From assembly GCA_021029095.1 (NCBI GenBank), contig JAJOHG010000084.1:52245-116244 (forward strand): a stretch of DNA of 64,000 bases, read 5' to 3'. This stretch comes from Phellopilus nigrolimitatus. Lineage: Eukaryota; Basidiomycota; Agaricomycetes; Hymenochaetales; Hymenochaetaceae. Shown piece by piece: positions 21,050-30,325 of the stretch (positions within the stretch are counted from its first letter, which is position 1; the number at the start of each line of letters is the position of its first letter). A model generated the notes under the pieces. It made no database searches and was not told where the DNA came from. It worked only from the letters and a program-made list of their open reading frames with translations. The translations under genes were made by a program, and so were the position numbers.

Positions 21050-22951
21050 TGAAGTCGCCGACGTGGGGATGGACGACGCCCAGGGCGAGCTCGAGCCTGT
21101 CCAGCAGCAGGCACAACAGTGGACGGAGTGAGATGCGGCGGAATGGCAGAACGAGCTGCAGCAGCAAAACGAGGCAGACCCGTACGTGTGTCCGGAACCG
21201 GAGCTCGAGTCGGAGACGTCGCACCACCTCGCAGACTGGGTCAACAACTCGCAGAAGCATTCCGCGCACTCTATTGCAGAGAAGACATGCGAGATGGTCT
21301 GCTCCCTCTGGCTCTCCTCGTCGCTCGGGCACAGTGCTGCAGCCGCTCCCGCCACCGCCGGGAACGCAAGCAGGAGCGTTGTCGCGCCGCGTCTGCCACC
21401 CGTTCAAATGCAAATGAGAACGCGAACCGCGAGTGCAGGCCCCCGCTGTTTGCAGCTCGTCCGTTAAGCAATGCGCGCACAGCCAGTCTGCAATTCTGCG
21501 CATCCCCCAAGGGGGCTAACGACTTCACTCTCGGCAAATCTGGTAGCGATTTTCGCATCGCTGTCTGTGCTTTCATGTTTGCGAATAAGTTCGTTGACGA
21601 GTGCGTTTCAATCAAAATTTCTTGTCTTTTTTTTACTTTTTTTTAGTTTGATTTTAACTTTCTACAGTAATATGTATACGAACAAGACGTGGTCTGACGT
21701 ATTTACAATCCCACTCGATGAGCTCAACAAAACGGAGTGTGAATTCTTGCTCGGTGTTGGCTTCCGTCTTTTCGTCGATGAGCCCGACTCCTCCGCGGAC
21801 TCGTTCTCGCTAAGGAGCACGAGCACATGTTCGCAGCAGCACGCACAGGAATACACTGGTAGGAGGCTACGCTACTTTGCACAAAAGTCCCACCACTACA
21901 AGCACCCGCAGCAGCAGCAGCGCGTGCGCACAGCACCTCCCCACACCGTATGCGTGGTTATGCATATGCGCCGGTGTACCCCTTCATTTTCGGCGTGCCC
22001 TCCCAGTCGCACCACGCGGCCGTCAGCCCGGCATCCGCGACTACGAGCCAGTCTGCGCAGACCTCCCCGAGCGACGCGTACAGTGGGGCGCGCCTGCACT
22101 CCTAAAGCACCGTGCGGCAGACGCGTTCTCGCCGACCTCAGCCACGTTCGCGGCGAAGCGGCCCCCCAAACTCACTCGATATCGTCTCTGGGCTGGTGGA
22201 GGTGAAGATCGAGGAGGCGGATGCAGAGGCAGCAATGGGCGAGGCGTTCTACCCGTCCTGTGCGGAGAGGAAGGTGCGGCTGAGGTACAGCCAGGCGCCT
22301 GCGCAGGCAGGTAATGGGTACTATGGTGCCTATGGCTATAACAGCAGCCATGCAACTTATGTACCGTATGAATAGATGGTGTACAGCAACGGTAGCTGCA
22401 CACAGGAAACCGCCGAGCGCGCATATTCGACACCGACATCTGTGCAAGAGTTTTCGTCTTCCTCTGGATCGAGCACATATAGCGAGACCGTGTCCGTCTG
22501 AGCTGCACCCACACGGCTGCCCCTCGTGTTTGCACTCTCACTCGCATTGTGCACCCCAGAGTGCGTGCACGAGCCCGCTGCTGAGCTTCGCAGACATGTA
22601 CGGCGAGGTCGATGGCCCGTCGATGTCCATGTCCCACTGTCTGCCGCTGATGCACACAACCGCCCCGCTGAGCGAGAGCGTCAATGGGGTGTACCTGCGC
22701 AGATGCAGCAGATGCAGCAGCTGTACTTGCTGCCGAACCACCACCAGGCGGTGACCGCAACATCATTCACAAGCGCACTCAGCGAGCCGCAGCCCGCAGT
22801 GTTTGTGAACGCAGGCCCACCGGGCGTCACGCATCTCTATGGTGTGGACACTGGGAGCGCGCCGTACGCGTACTCACCTTTGTGCGGCTCCAGTATGAGC
22901 AGTGTGCTCATGACCATTTGCATGTTTCCTGTAGTGTATAGTTTCTTATAA
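21050..22951 (+). pseudogene. cyclin (PCL/PHO80-like) relic, nearly complete copy
   Basis: From about 21060 the frame reads AQGELEPVQQQAQQWTE, a stop, then AAEWQNELQQQNEADPYVCP and HHLADWVNNSQKHS...EKTCEMVCSLW, the usual N-terminal part of basidiomycete Pcl-type cyclins. After a frame change comes ASLQFCASPKGANDFTLGKS joined directly to GSDFRIAVCAFMFANKFVDE. The central cyclin-box helices between these two pieces appear to be deleted. An intron (about 21639-21666) and YTNKTWSDVF follow. The downstream half is the 1.9-kb segment shared with E1. Confidence 0.75.
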
Positions 22952-22975
22952 TGCATATGAAAACCACTCCACCAA

Positions 22976-23308
22976 ACTCTGTGCATTAGCAGAAGTTCTA
23001 CTATCCTGCCAGTGTGTGCTCCTTTAGAGGAAAAAAATAGTTAAGAAAATAGAAGTAGTATGTAAATAACAAGCAATGTCATAAAATTGCTTCATATTTA
23101 TTGATACAGAACCCCTTAACTCATTTTTTTTTTTGACATTCAGACAGAAACACTATATGCCTACACATAACAGGGACTTTGGATGGATGCATTGCAGAAA
23201 GAAAGTTACAGGTGAAATTCAAAAGTGAACATCGCTGAGGACCATCACCGGAAGAAGCCGAGCAGTGGCTGTGAACGAGTGTACAATCTTACTTCGGAAC
23301 GAGCTCAA
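22976..23308. other. AT-rich 5' part of E2 without gene
   Basis: About 330 bp downstream of the cyclin relic leads to the E2 right terminus. It is identical to 1440-1772 in E1 apart from one base. Poly(T) and A-rich runs occur; no ORF is supported. Confidence 0.5.
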
Positions 23309-23410
23309 TTTTGTACACTTTTTGTAATGAACACTGCCACATTTGCACAGCCACTGCTGGTGAAAACGCTCAGTTACAAAAAACGATTCTTCGTAAACTC
23401 AGTAATCGTA
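23309..23410 (-). repeat. Helitron-like 5' terminus of E2
   Basis: The conserved 18-nt motif (as its complement) lies at 23309-23326, 84 bp from the end. The last bases are AATCGTA followed by AC, then copia pol. Read in reverse this gives TTACGATTACTG, the partner of ATACGATTCCTG near the left end. Confidence 0.65.
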
Positions 23411-25793
23411 ACACCTGCCTGCCAGTTTCTGGTGGGATGCGGTCAATGCTTTTGTTCATGTGCACAATCGCTCTCCTACTTCTGCTGTCCAGGGCAAGAC
23501 GCCCTATGAGCTGTGGCACAATTCCAAGCCGGATGTGTCGCATTTTCGAGTATTTGGCTGCACCTCCTATGTGCATGTCAAGAAAGATATGCGCAAACAG
23601 CTCCAGTCACACACACAGAAGTGCTCCTTCATTGGTTACCCTGAGAACTACAAAGGCTGGATATTCTGGAACTCCATAACGCGCAAAGAGGTCATTAGTG
23701 ACTCTGCTCAGTTTGATGAGCGCGTGTTCCCTGGAAATACCAGGTCTCCTGTCGACTTAAGGGTTCCAACTCCTCCAGAGGCTACAGCTGTGCCGGAACA
23801 GGGGGGAGATGGCGATGTGGATGATGTTCCGCCACTTCTTCTCCCTGCTAATCCACCAGCTCCTCCTCCTCGTCCTGCCACTCCTCCTCCTCGTCCTCCA
23901 CCAGCTCCTGTCACTCCTCCTTTTCGCCCTGCACCACCTCCGGTGACTCCAACTCGGCCTGCTGTAAAGCGCGAGCGAGCTCCATCGGATGTCCCTCCTG
24001 ACCCTCCTGTGTCTTCTCCTTCTGCTCACCCTCCACCTGCGAAACGACCCAAGGAACCACCTGCTCCTACCTCTGCACCTGAGTCTACACCTGCACCTGA
24101 AGCGCCTTCTTGGCCTTCAACGTCTTGGCGCCCTCAGCCGCGTCCTTTGCATGGGTACAGAGATGCAGTGATTAATCCTCTTGCAGATTATCCAGGTCGT
24201 CGCATTTCTAGGGCTCCAGCTGCACCAGCACCAGCAGCAGCACCTACACCTGAGCCTGTGATTGAGCGCAGTGACGAGCTTAGACATCATGTCTGAGGAT
24301 GAGATGCAGGCTGAGGCGCTTATGTTTGCTGGACTTATGGACTTTGGGGCAAATGCGGCACTTGAGGACTGCTACATCAGTTTTGAGGACGCACACAATC
24401 ATGTGTTGAAGTCTACAAACTGCTTTGAGCATGTCTTCTCTGCGGAGGTGCGCACCCAGGTATGGTCCTGAGCCAGTACACTGAAGAGACATCAAGGGAC
24501 GTCCTGACGCTTCCCTCTGGGAACAGGCTGCAATGGACGAGTTTATCAGTCTTGTTGAGAATGGCACCTTCACCCCAGTCAGACTTCCTTCTGGTCGCAA
24601 GACCATTGGCTGTCGGTGGGTGTTCAAACTCAAGCGCAAGGCAGATGGCTCAGTGGACAGGCACAAGGCGCGATTGGTGGCAAAGGGTTACTCACAGCAC
24701 CCTGGCTTAGAGTTTGCACAGGTGTTTGCTCCTACTGCCAAGTGGGCTGCACTTCGCGCTATACTGGCCTTGGCTGCAATTGAGGACCTGGAGTTGTTCA
24801 GCATTGACATCTCCACTGCGTTCCTCAATGGTGACTTGGATCATGACGTCTACATGGACCAACCAGAAGGGTTTGAGGAGTACTATGGCGCCGGCTTTGT
24901 GCTTAAGCTTGCTAAGGCGATCTATGGCTTGAAGCAGGCTGGGCGCCAATGGCACATGAAACTCGACTCTGTGTTGAAGGGCATGGGCTTCTCTTTGGTT
25001 CGCTGCGACAACAGCATTTGGGTCTACAGGCGCGACGATGTGCGCATCATCATCCCAGTCTATGTGGATGACATGACCATTGCTGCAAAGTCGAAGGAGC
25101 AATTCTTGTTTGTCAAGCGCGAACTTGAAAAGCACTTCAAACTGCGCGACCTCGGCCCTACCTCCTTCCTGCTTGGCGTCCATGTTGAGAGAGACCGCTC
25201 AATCCGATCCCTATCCCTATCTCAGCGCCAGTACATCACTGACTTACTTGAGCGTTTTGAAATGGCTGGATGCGGCGAGGTTTCTACTCCATTGCCAGAA
25301 GGCCATCGTCTCAGCAAGTCCATGGGTCCCCTCACTCCAGAAGAGATCGCATTCATGAAGACTGTCCCCTACAGGCAGCTGATTGGTGCACTCATGTATC
25401 TGGCTGTGGCAACGCGTCCTGACATCTCATATGCGGTTGGACTTCTTGCGCGCTTCAGTTCCAATCCTGGTCCTGCTCACTGGAAGGCTGCAAAGCACTT
25501 GTGTCGTTACCTTCAGGGTACCAAAGACATGAAGTTGACTTATGCGCCTGACAAGAACTCGTCTGAATTGTTCACTACATTCACTGACGCGGACCATGGA
25601 GGGGATGAGGATGACAGGCGCTCTACAAGCGGCCTGGTGGTTAAGATGGGAACTGGTGCTATCAGCTGGGCAAGTCGTCTTCAGACTATTGTCACTCTCT
25701 CTACCACTGAAGCGGAATACATCTCTGCTGTTCAGGGTGGTCAGGAGATTATGTGGTTGCGCAACTTGTTCTCAGAATTTGGCTATGAGTTCA
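23411..25793 (+). pseudogene. copia gag-pol of element C, 3' part
   Basis: The pol frame resumes at the codons for LPASFWWDAVNAFVHVHN, first in one frame to about 24290, then after a frame break near 24280-24520 in another (437 codons, 24533 onward). It covers the proline-rich linker, the RT (YVDDM near 25060) and RNase H (TTFTDADHGGDEDD, STTEAEYISA). It ends at GYEF flush against an LTR start at 25794. About 80 codons of pol and the polypurine tract are missing. At least one frameshift near the linker/RT junction makes it defective in addition to the insertions. Confidence 0.85.
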
Positions 25794-25804
25794 TATTGGA
25801 TATA

Positions 25805-27482
25805 CAGCCCCCGGACAAAAGTGACCATGATTGTAACACTGTGTGACAGACGCGTTCGGCGGTCGCGTTTTTGAACTGGCTGTACATTACGATTTTCCAA
25901 CCTTTTCTTCTCTCTACATGGCACGAAATAAGACTAGACGCACTCAGCTTGACTCTCCTACAAAAAACCGCATCGTTGGGGCCATTATCAGTGGTGCAAA
26001 AGTTGCTGAAGCTTCGAGGACGTTTGGTGTCCCGTGGCAGACCTGCAAGGACGTGTACGCAAAGTACGAGGAGACCGGTTCGACTCACAACCAGCCTCGG
26101 TCTGGCCGCCCAAAGAAAACCTCAGCATACGGTCATCGCCATCTAGTCCGCCTAGCAAAAGAAAACCGCCGAATGCCCTTCCAAACTCTTGGGCAGGCCA
26201 CATCTCCAGAGATCAGTGGGCGGACGGTTCGGAGGGAGTTAGCACAAGCAGGATTACATCGAAGGAAGGCACGGAAGGCCCCGTTTCTTACGAAGAGGAA
26301 TAGACGGTTGCGGAGAGAATGGGCAAAGCAGTTGAAGGCTCGAAAAGCGAAGGATTTCAAAAACAAAATTTTCTCGGACAAGTCGTACATTTACCTTGGT
26401 GCCAACTCTGGCTCAGTTTTTGTTACTCGCACTGAGGATGAGGCATATGATGATAAGTGCACTATTCCTACCTTCACGCAGTCATCTATCCGAGTCATGG
26501 TGTGGGGGTGTATCATGCATGGCAAGAAAGGGCCACTGGTTGTGCTTGACTACCCGGGAGGTCGTGGAGGGGGGATGACAGAGGAAAGGTACCAGGACCA
26601 GGTCCTTGATGGGCCTCTTCTTGATTTTTATGGAGAGATGTCTAAGGAGTACAAGGACATAAGTTTTCAGCAGGATAATGCACGCTGCCACACGGCAAAG
26701 TCGACAATCCATTGGTTCGAAAAAGCAGGCATCCCGTTGTTTCCTCACCCACCATCTTCTCTCGACATGAACCCAATTGAACCTGTCTGGTGCGACCTCA
26801 AAGAAGCTATCCGAGCCCGCCCGCACGCCCCTACATCCACTGCTGAACTCAAACAAGCAGTTATTGAAGCTTGGGAGAATCTGCCCATGGACAGGATCAA
26901 CAAGTACATTTGGTCCATGCCGGAGAGAGTGAAGGCAGTCCTTGCTGCAGGTGGAGGGAATACTAAGTACTGATTATAATTAACTTGTAATATAAGCAAA
27001 AGTTGTTTGAAAAAGTGCTCAAACACCAGGAGCGTGCTCGTAACACTGAATGAGATTGACGGCGCGCACAAGATCCCAATATGGAAACTGCATATAGTGA
27101 GGGTACGAAATTGCACTTTTGTTTTTAATTTATTCAGCACTAATTTTGCACTGATTTTCCTGTGAGCAGCCTGAGAAATGCTAACCTCCAGGACTCAAAA
27201 ATATTGGACATTTTTGTTAAGGAAATTCAAGAACGGGATCAAGCTCTTCGAGCTGGACTGACATAGACTAGCTTCTGTACATCTCACCATCTATAGCACT
27301 CATTTATTGATTAATTCCTTAGAAAACTCACATATGCCATCTGGTTATACATATGAAATGATTGGAAAAGTATTATAATTTGCAGTGCAGTATTTACGGT
27401 GCAATTCGAGCAGCCATGTAATATTGTCGAGCCGAGGTTGTCACATGTGGTGACAATCACGGTCACTTTTGTCCGGGGGCTG
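25805..27482 (+). mobile_element. complete Tc1/mariner-type transposon
   Basis: The ends CAGCCCCCGGACAAAAGTGA (left) and the complement TCACTTTTGTCCGGGGGCTG (right) are perfect inverted repeats flanked by TA at 25803-25804 and 27483-27484. The element is 1678 bp long. It encodes one open transposase. After the transposase about 500 bp of AT-rich non-coding DNA leads to the right end. It landed in the 3' LTR of copia element C. Confidence 0.95.
25918..26973 (+). CDS. Tc1-family DDE transposase (DD34E)
   Basis: The 351-residue product cuts and pastes the surrounding element at TA sites in the nucleus. The N-terminal helix-turn-helix is near KNRIVGAIISGAKVAEASRT with the GRP-type linker SGRPKK. 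The catalytic acids are in KIFSDKSYIY (first D), QQDNARCHTAK (second D) and SLDMNPIEPVW (E), with 34 residues between the last two. The start chosen, ATG at 25918, lies before the conserved ARNKTRR; an in-frame ATG at 25843 would add 25 residues close to the terminal repeat. In the first catalytic motif the residue after D is K where Tc1 proteins often have E; the D itself is kept. Confidence 0.92.
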   Translation: MARNKTRRTQLDSPTKNRIVGAIISGAKVAEASRTFGVPWQTCKDVYAKYEETGSTHNQPRSGRPKKTSAYGHRHLVRLAKENRRMPFQTLGQATSPEISGRTVRRELAQAGLHRRKARKAPFLTKRNRRLRREWAKQLKARKAKDFKNKIFSDKSYIYLGANSGSVFVTRTEDEAYDDKCTIPTFTQSSIRVMVWGCIMHGKKGPLVVLDYPGGRGGGMTEERYQDQVLDGPLLDFYGEMSKEYKDISFQQDNARCHTAKSTIHWFEKAGIPLFPHPPSSLDMNPIEPVWCDLKEAIRARPHAPTSTAELKQAVIEAWENLPMDRINKYIWSMPERVKAVLAAGGGNTKY

Positions 27483-27751
27483 TAGTATGATCTTGGACAC
27501 TTTATTTCCTTTTATTATTTTGCGTACCAGGTGACTTGAACTCCTGACTTGTTGTTCTGCGTCACCTGACATGTTGATGTATTATGTAATGCTTCCCTTG
27601 AAGCGGCAAAGTTAATGGATGGTGCTCTCTATCTTTTGCACTCATCCATTGGACTCAGGCATGTTTAGTTTCCCTAATACATTATCTTTTGCACTCATCC
27701 ATTGGACTCAGGTCACTGTCTGTGTTTGTTGTGAGACCACTTCGCCTCACA

Positions 27752-28015
27752 GTCGCAGCTGTACTTTCAAAGAAATATAGCCTGTCACTTGGAAGGATGA
27801 AGACACGGCTTCGTCGTCTCTCGAAGGTTACTGAACGCTGAGCAATCAATTTGTACAATGCATTCTTGTATGTGCGAGCCTTGGAAGTCAACGAAAGTAT
27901 GATATCACAGCAGTCTTCAGTTCCTTTCTATTTGTTTTGACACATTATTGGCAGATCTTCCTGAGGGCAATCACATGCGCTTGCAAGACCTGCAATCTCT
28001 TGCGTCAAGGTCCAC
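27752..28015. other. short stretch between copia LTR and hAT-like end, unrecognised
   Basis: A minus-strand reading of 27750-27891 (SKARTYKNALYKLIAQRSVT) is protein-like but short and joins into the LTR. I cannot name it. It may be the end of another captured or interrupted gene. Confidence 0.35.
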
Positions 28016-28195
28016 TAGGGCTCATCACGAGTCCACCCGTGGGTTGACCTGGACCCGTTGGCGGGTCACCCGTGACGAAAAAACCTCGACCCGGATCCGC
28101 CTTGACCCGGACCTGTTGGGACACGGATCTACGGGTCACCCAATTCCCACGGTTCCAGCTCACAGGTTTGATCGCGGCCCCTGCGGGTCATGACT
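28016..28195. mobile_element. one end of a hAT-like non-autonomous element
   Basis: TAGGGCTCATCACGAGTCCA is a close match to the start of the MITE at 28564 (TAGGGCTCTTCACGAGTCAA). It is followed by the same kind of ACCCG/CGGGT-rich sequence as in the element at 39418. The partner end is not found nearby, so it is truncated, or its other end was replaced by the Hsp70 fragment. Confidence 0.5.
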
Positions 28196-28198
28196 TTG

Positions 28199-29048
28199 CA
28201 CGGTGCTGCTGTTCAGGCTGCTATCCTCACCGGTGACACTTCCGAGAAGACTCAGGACCTCCTTCTCCTCGATGTTGCGCTGCTCTTGCTCAGTATCGAG
28301 ACCGCCAGCGGTGTCATGACTGCGCTCATCAAGCGTAACACGACTGTCCCGACAAAGAAGTCCAAAATCTTCTCGATGTACACAGACAACCAGCCCGGTG
28401 TCCTTATCCAGGTCTTCGAGGGCGAGCGTGCGCACACAAAGGACAACAACCTCATTGGCAAGTTCGAGCTTTCTGGTATCCCTCCTGCACCGCGTGGTGT
28501 TCCTCAGGTTGAGGTCACCTTCGACATCGACACTAACAGTATCCTTAACGTATCCGCCTCAGATAGGGCTCTTCACGAGTCAACCCATGGGTATGAGCGT
28601 TTTGCTAATAGCACTGTGTGTTTTTCTTCAATTCGAATGATTATTTTTGTATTACGTGCGCACTGTTGAGTGCTACAGATAACTAAAACACACTTTTGAA
28701 TTGGTTCAAAACTCATAGCACTAGAGGCAAACAGGTCATTTTTACCTGTGCATGGGTAAAAAATGACCCGTTTGCCCCTAGTGCTATGAATTGTGAACCG
28801 ATTCAAGTGCGTGATTCAGTTATTTGTAGCCCTTGACAATGCGCACATAACACAAAAATAATCATTCGAATCAAAGAAAAACACACAGTGCTATTAGCAA
28901 AACACTCATACCCACGGGTCGACCCATGAAGAGCCCTAGCCTCAGATAAGACGACCGGAAAGTTGAACCGCATCATAATCACCAATGACAAGGGTCGTCT
29001 TACGAAGGAGATCGAGCGTATGGTCAGCAACGCTGAGAAGTTCAAGGG
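28199..29048 (+). pseudogene. Hsp70 (SSA-type) fragment
   Basis: The frame reads [20 protein letters not shown], the end of the ATPase domain, then [20 protein letters not shown] in place of the conserved linker, [15 protein letters not shown] and [20 protein letters not shown] of the substrate-binding domain. A 375-bp MITE interrupts it at VSAS|D, and it resumes with [20 protein letters not shown]. It stops at about 29048. Substitutions such as [10 protein letters not shown] for the usual PLSLGIETAG show decay. It has neither the N-terminal nor the C-terminal end of Hsp70. Confidence 0.85.
28564..28938. mobile_element. 375-bp hAT-type MITE in the Hsp70 fragment
   Basis: The ends TAGGGCTCTTCACGAG and CATGAAGAGCCCTA are inverted repeats, and the similarity continues inward for well over 100 bp on each side, so the whole element can fold on itself. 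The 8-bp duplication GCCTCAGA flanks it (28556-28563 and 28939-28946). Removing it restores the Hsp70 frame. It has no coding capacity. Confidence 0.88.
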
Positions 29049-29102
29049 TAAGCACATATTTAGTTCTATTGTCCATATTAAAATCTGACAAAAAAATTTA
29101 TA

Positions 29103-29575
29103 ACTGAAGCCGCGCTACGGCGGGCGCGGGCTCGTCATGTACGTCGACAACCAGCTGCACTACAGCAAGTGCTTCGACGTGGCCGGCATCGAGCGCGAAC
29201 ACCCCGAGCTCTTCGTGCTCTTCCCGCGGCGCCAGAGCTCGCTCGTGTCAATGGCGAGCGGCGCCGGCAACGGCAACGATGCGGAGTTTCAGACGAACCC
29301 GGAGGGCCAGCAGCGCTACTGGACAAGCAAGATGTGCAACAAGAGCCCGCACCTCTTTGACTTTGTCGTCACTGTGCGTGTTTTCTTACCCCCACGCTTC
29401 GCGTCCGGCTGACTGACACCCTGGCTGTAATAGCTCGGCGGCGACGACACTGGGCTCTTCACGTTGTGGCTCTTCCAGCGCATCATGCCGCCGGTGCTGC
29501 AGTTCGCGCTCGGCTTGCTCAGCTTCCTCACGAACTTCGACTTCGTGGACCATCGCACGGTGATGACCGCGCTTC
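29103..29575 (+). pseudogene. NAD kinase fragment
   Basis: The frame GLVMYVDNQLHYSKCFDVAG, EREHPELFVLFPRR, EFQTNPEGQQRYWTSKMCNK and SPHLFDFVVT is followed after an intron (29374-29433) by LGGDDTGLFTLWLFQRIMPP and LGLLSFLTNFDF. This matches fungal ATP-NAD kinases (Utr1/Pos5 type), which phosphorylate NAD to NADP. The signature GGDGT is here GGDDT. Only the middle of the protein is present and it is fused to unrelated sequence on both sides. Confidence 0.8.
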
Positions 29576-29992
29576 ACTCAAAATGGCGGCAGTATACAGC
29601 AGGCGCAATGCAGGCATACTACGGCGGTGCGGATGGTTATGACGCGGATACAGATGGGGCTCGGAGGCGGGCAAAAGCCACACGTGCTGTATACCACAAA
29701 GCTACTGACGGCCCCGCCTGACCCGCGCGAACTGTACGCACTGCCTCTTGAGTTCCACATACTGCCGAATGCGTGCATCTCACCACTGCCGCACGCGAAC
29801 ACGGACCCATCTTACCAGCGCTGCATAATCAACGCAGTTCCGACGACCTCTGCGCTGCTCGACAAATTCAAACTACCTCTCGGGCTCGTCCTCACGCCGT
29901 GCCGCTCACTCAAGGAGAGTGATATTCCGGTCCCACTCGTCACCAACACTGTCATTGTGTGTTGCCGCTACTGCAGGATATGGTGGCAACCA
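29576..29992 (+). pseudogene. SEC24: COPII coat Sec24 fragment
   Basis: After a frame change near 29690 the plus strand reads PPDPRELYALPLEFHILPNA, DPSYQRCIINAVPTTSALLD and LVTNTVIVCCRYCRIW. This is the entry to the Sec24 zinc-finger region, where intact proteins have RCRRCRTYINP. The first zinc-site cysteines have decayed (CCRYCR). Intact Sec24 selects cargo in COPII vesicles at the ER. The fragment follows the NAD-kinase piece with no spacer and ends just before E3. Confidence 0.8.
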
Positions 29993-29999
29993 ATGGTAC

Positions 30000-30041
30000 T
30001 TGGGTAGTGGCCACTGCTTCGCATGGCAGGTTACGAGCCCA
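30000..30041 (-). repeat. Helitron-like 3' terminus of E3
   Basis: This has the same layout as the left end of E2: hairpin-forming block (GGCCACTGC...GCATGG), then the inverted repeat GGTTACGAGCCC. AGTGGCCACT within it is a perfect palindrome. Confidence 0.6.
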
Positions 30042-30325
30042 GGTTAGCTGATGTAATCAATATATTCTGAATTTCTGAAGAAAGACAAGACATTATTCAT
30101 ATGATTAGTTGAGTCCTACCTTCAGGGAGATCAAGGTAACACTCTACTTATAACTCAAGATTTAGTTGGTAAATTATCTTAAAGCACATAAAAAATGCCA
30201 ACCACAAGTAGTTCCTTTGCTGAATATTTTCCCAGGAGCATCTCATATCCCTTTACATATCCTATGCTTCAGTTTTGAAACTTTGGTAGTGGGCCATTGC
30301 TAACGCATGGCAGGTTACGATTCCT

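Larger units (their letters stand above)
12362..23410 (-). mobile_element. E2: 11-kb Helitron-like element with captured gene fragments
   Basis: E2 is bounded exactly by the two halves of copia pol (TTMLNEA at its left, HLPASFWW at its right). The empty site is 'gaagcac/acctgcc', leaving at most a 2-bp AC shared at both sides. The left end carries a hairpin and then ATACGATTCCTG. The right end, read in reverse, begins TTACGATTACTG, a matching inverted repeat set about 33 bp deeper on the left. Such asymmetric inverted repeats plus a hairpin beyond one of them fit Helitron2/Helentron-type elements. The cargo is fragments of at least five host genes in both orientations. No Rep-helicase or other transposase is visible, so it would be non-autonomous. 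Confidence 0.65.
25794..27751 (+). repeat. 3' LTR at the end of element C, split by a Tc1-like element
   Basis: TATTGGATATA (25794-25804) and the rest of the LTR (27485-27751) add up to the family length of 278 bp once the duplicated TA is counted once. It differs from the other LTRs at several bases (for example ATTATGTAATGC and TTCGCCTCACA), so it is older or from another lineage. It abuts RNase H without the usual polypurine tract. Its right flank (GTCGCAGCTG) does not continue copia. Confidence 0.8.

Noticed and set aside
12362..23410. E2 as a Starship-type or Crypton-type tyrosine-recombinase element.
   Set aside because: No tyrosine recombinase (DUF3435-like) ORF is visible at either end, and the asymmetric inverted repeat with hairpin fits rolling-circle ends better.
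12362..23410. E2 as an ordinary chromosomal gene cluster into which copia landed.
   Set aside because: The copia pol frame continues on both sides, so copia was there first; the right end also recurs at another copia site.
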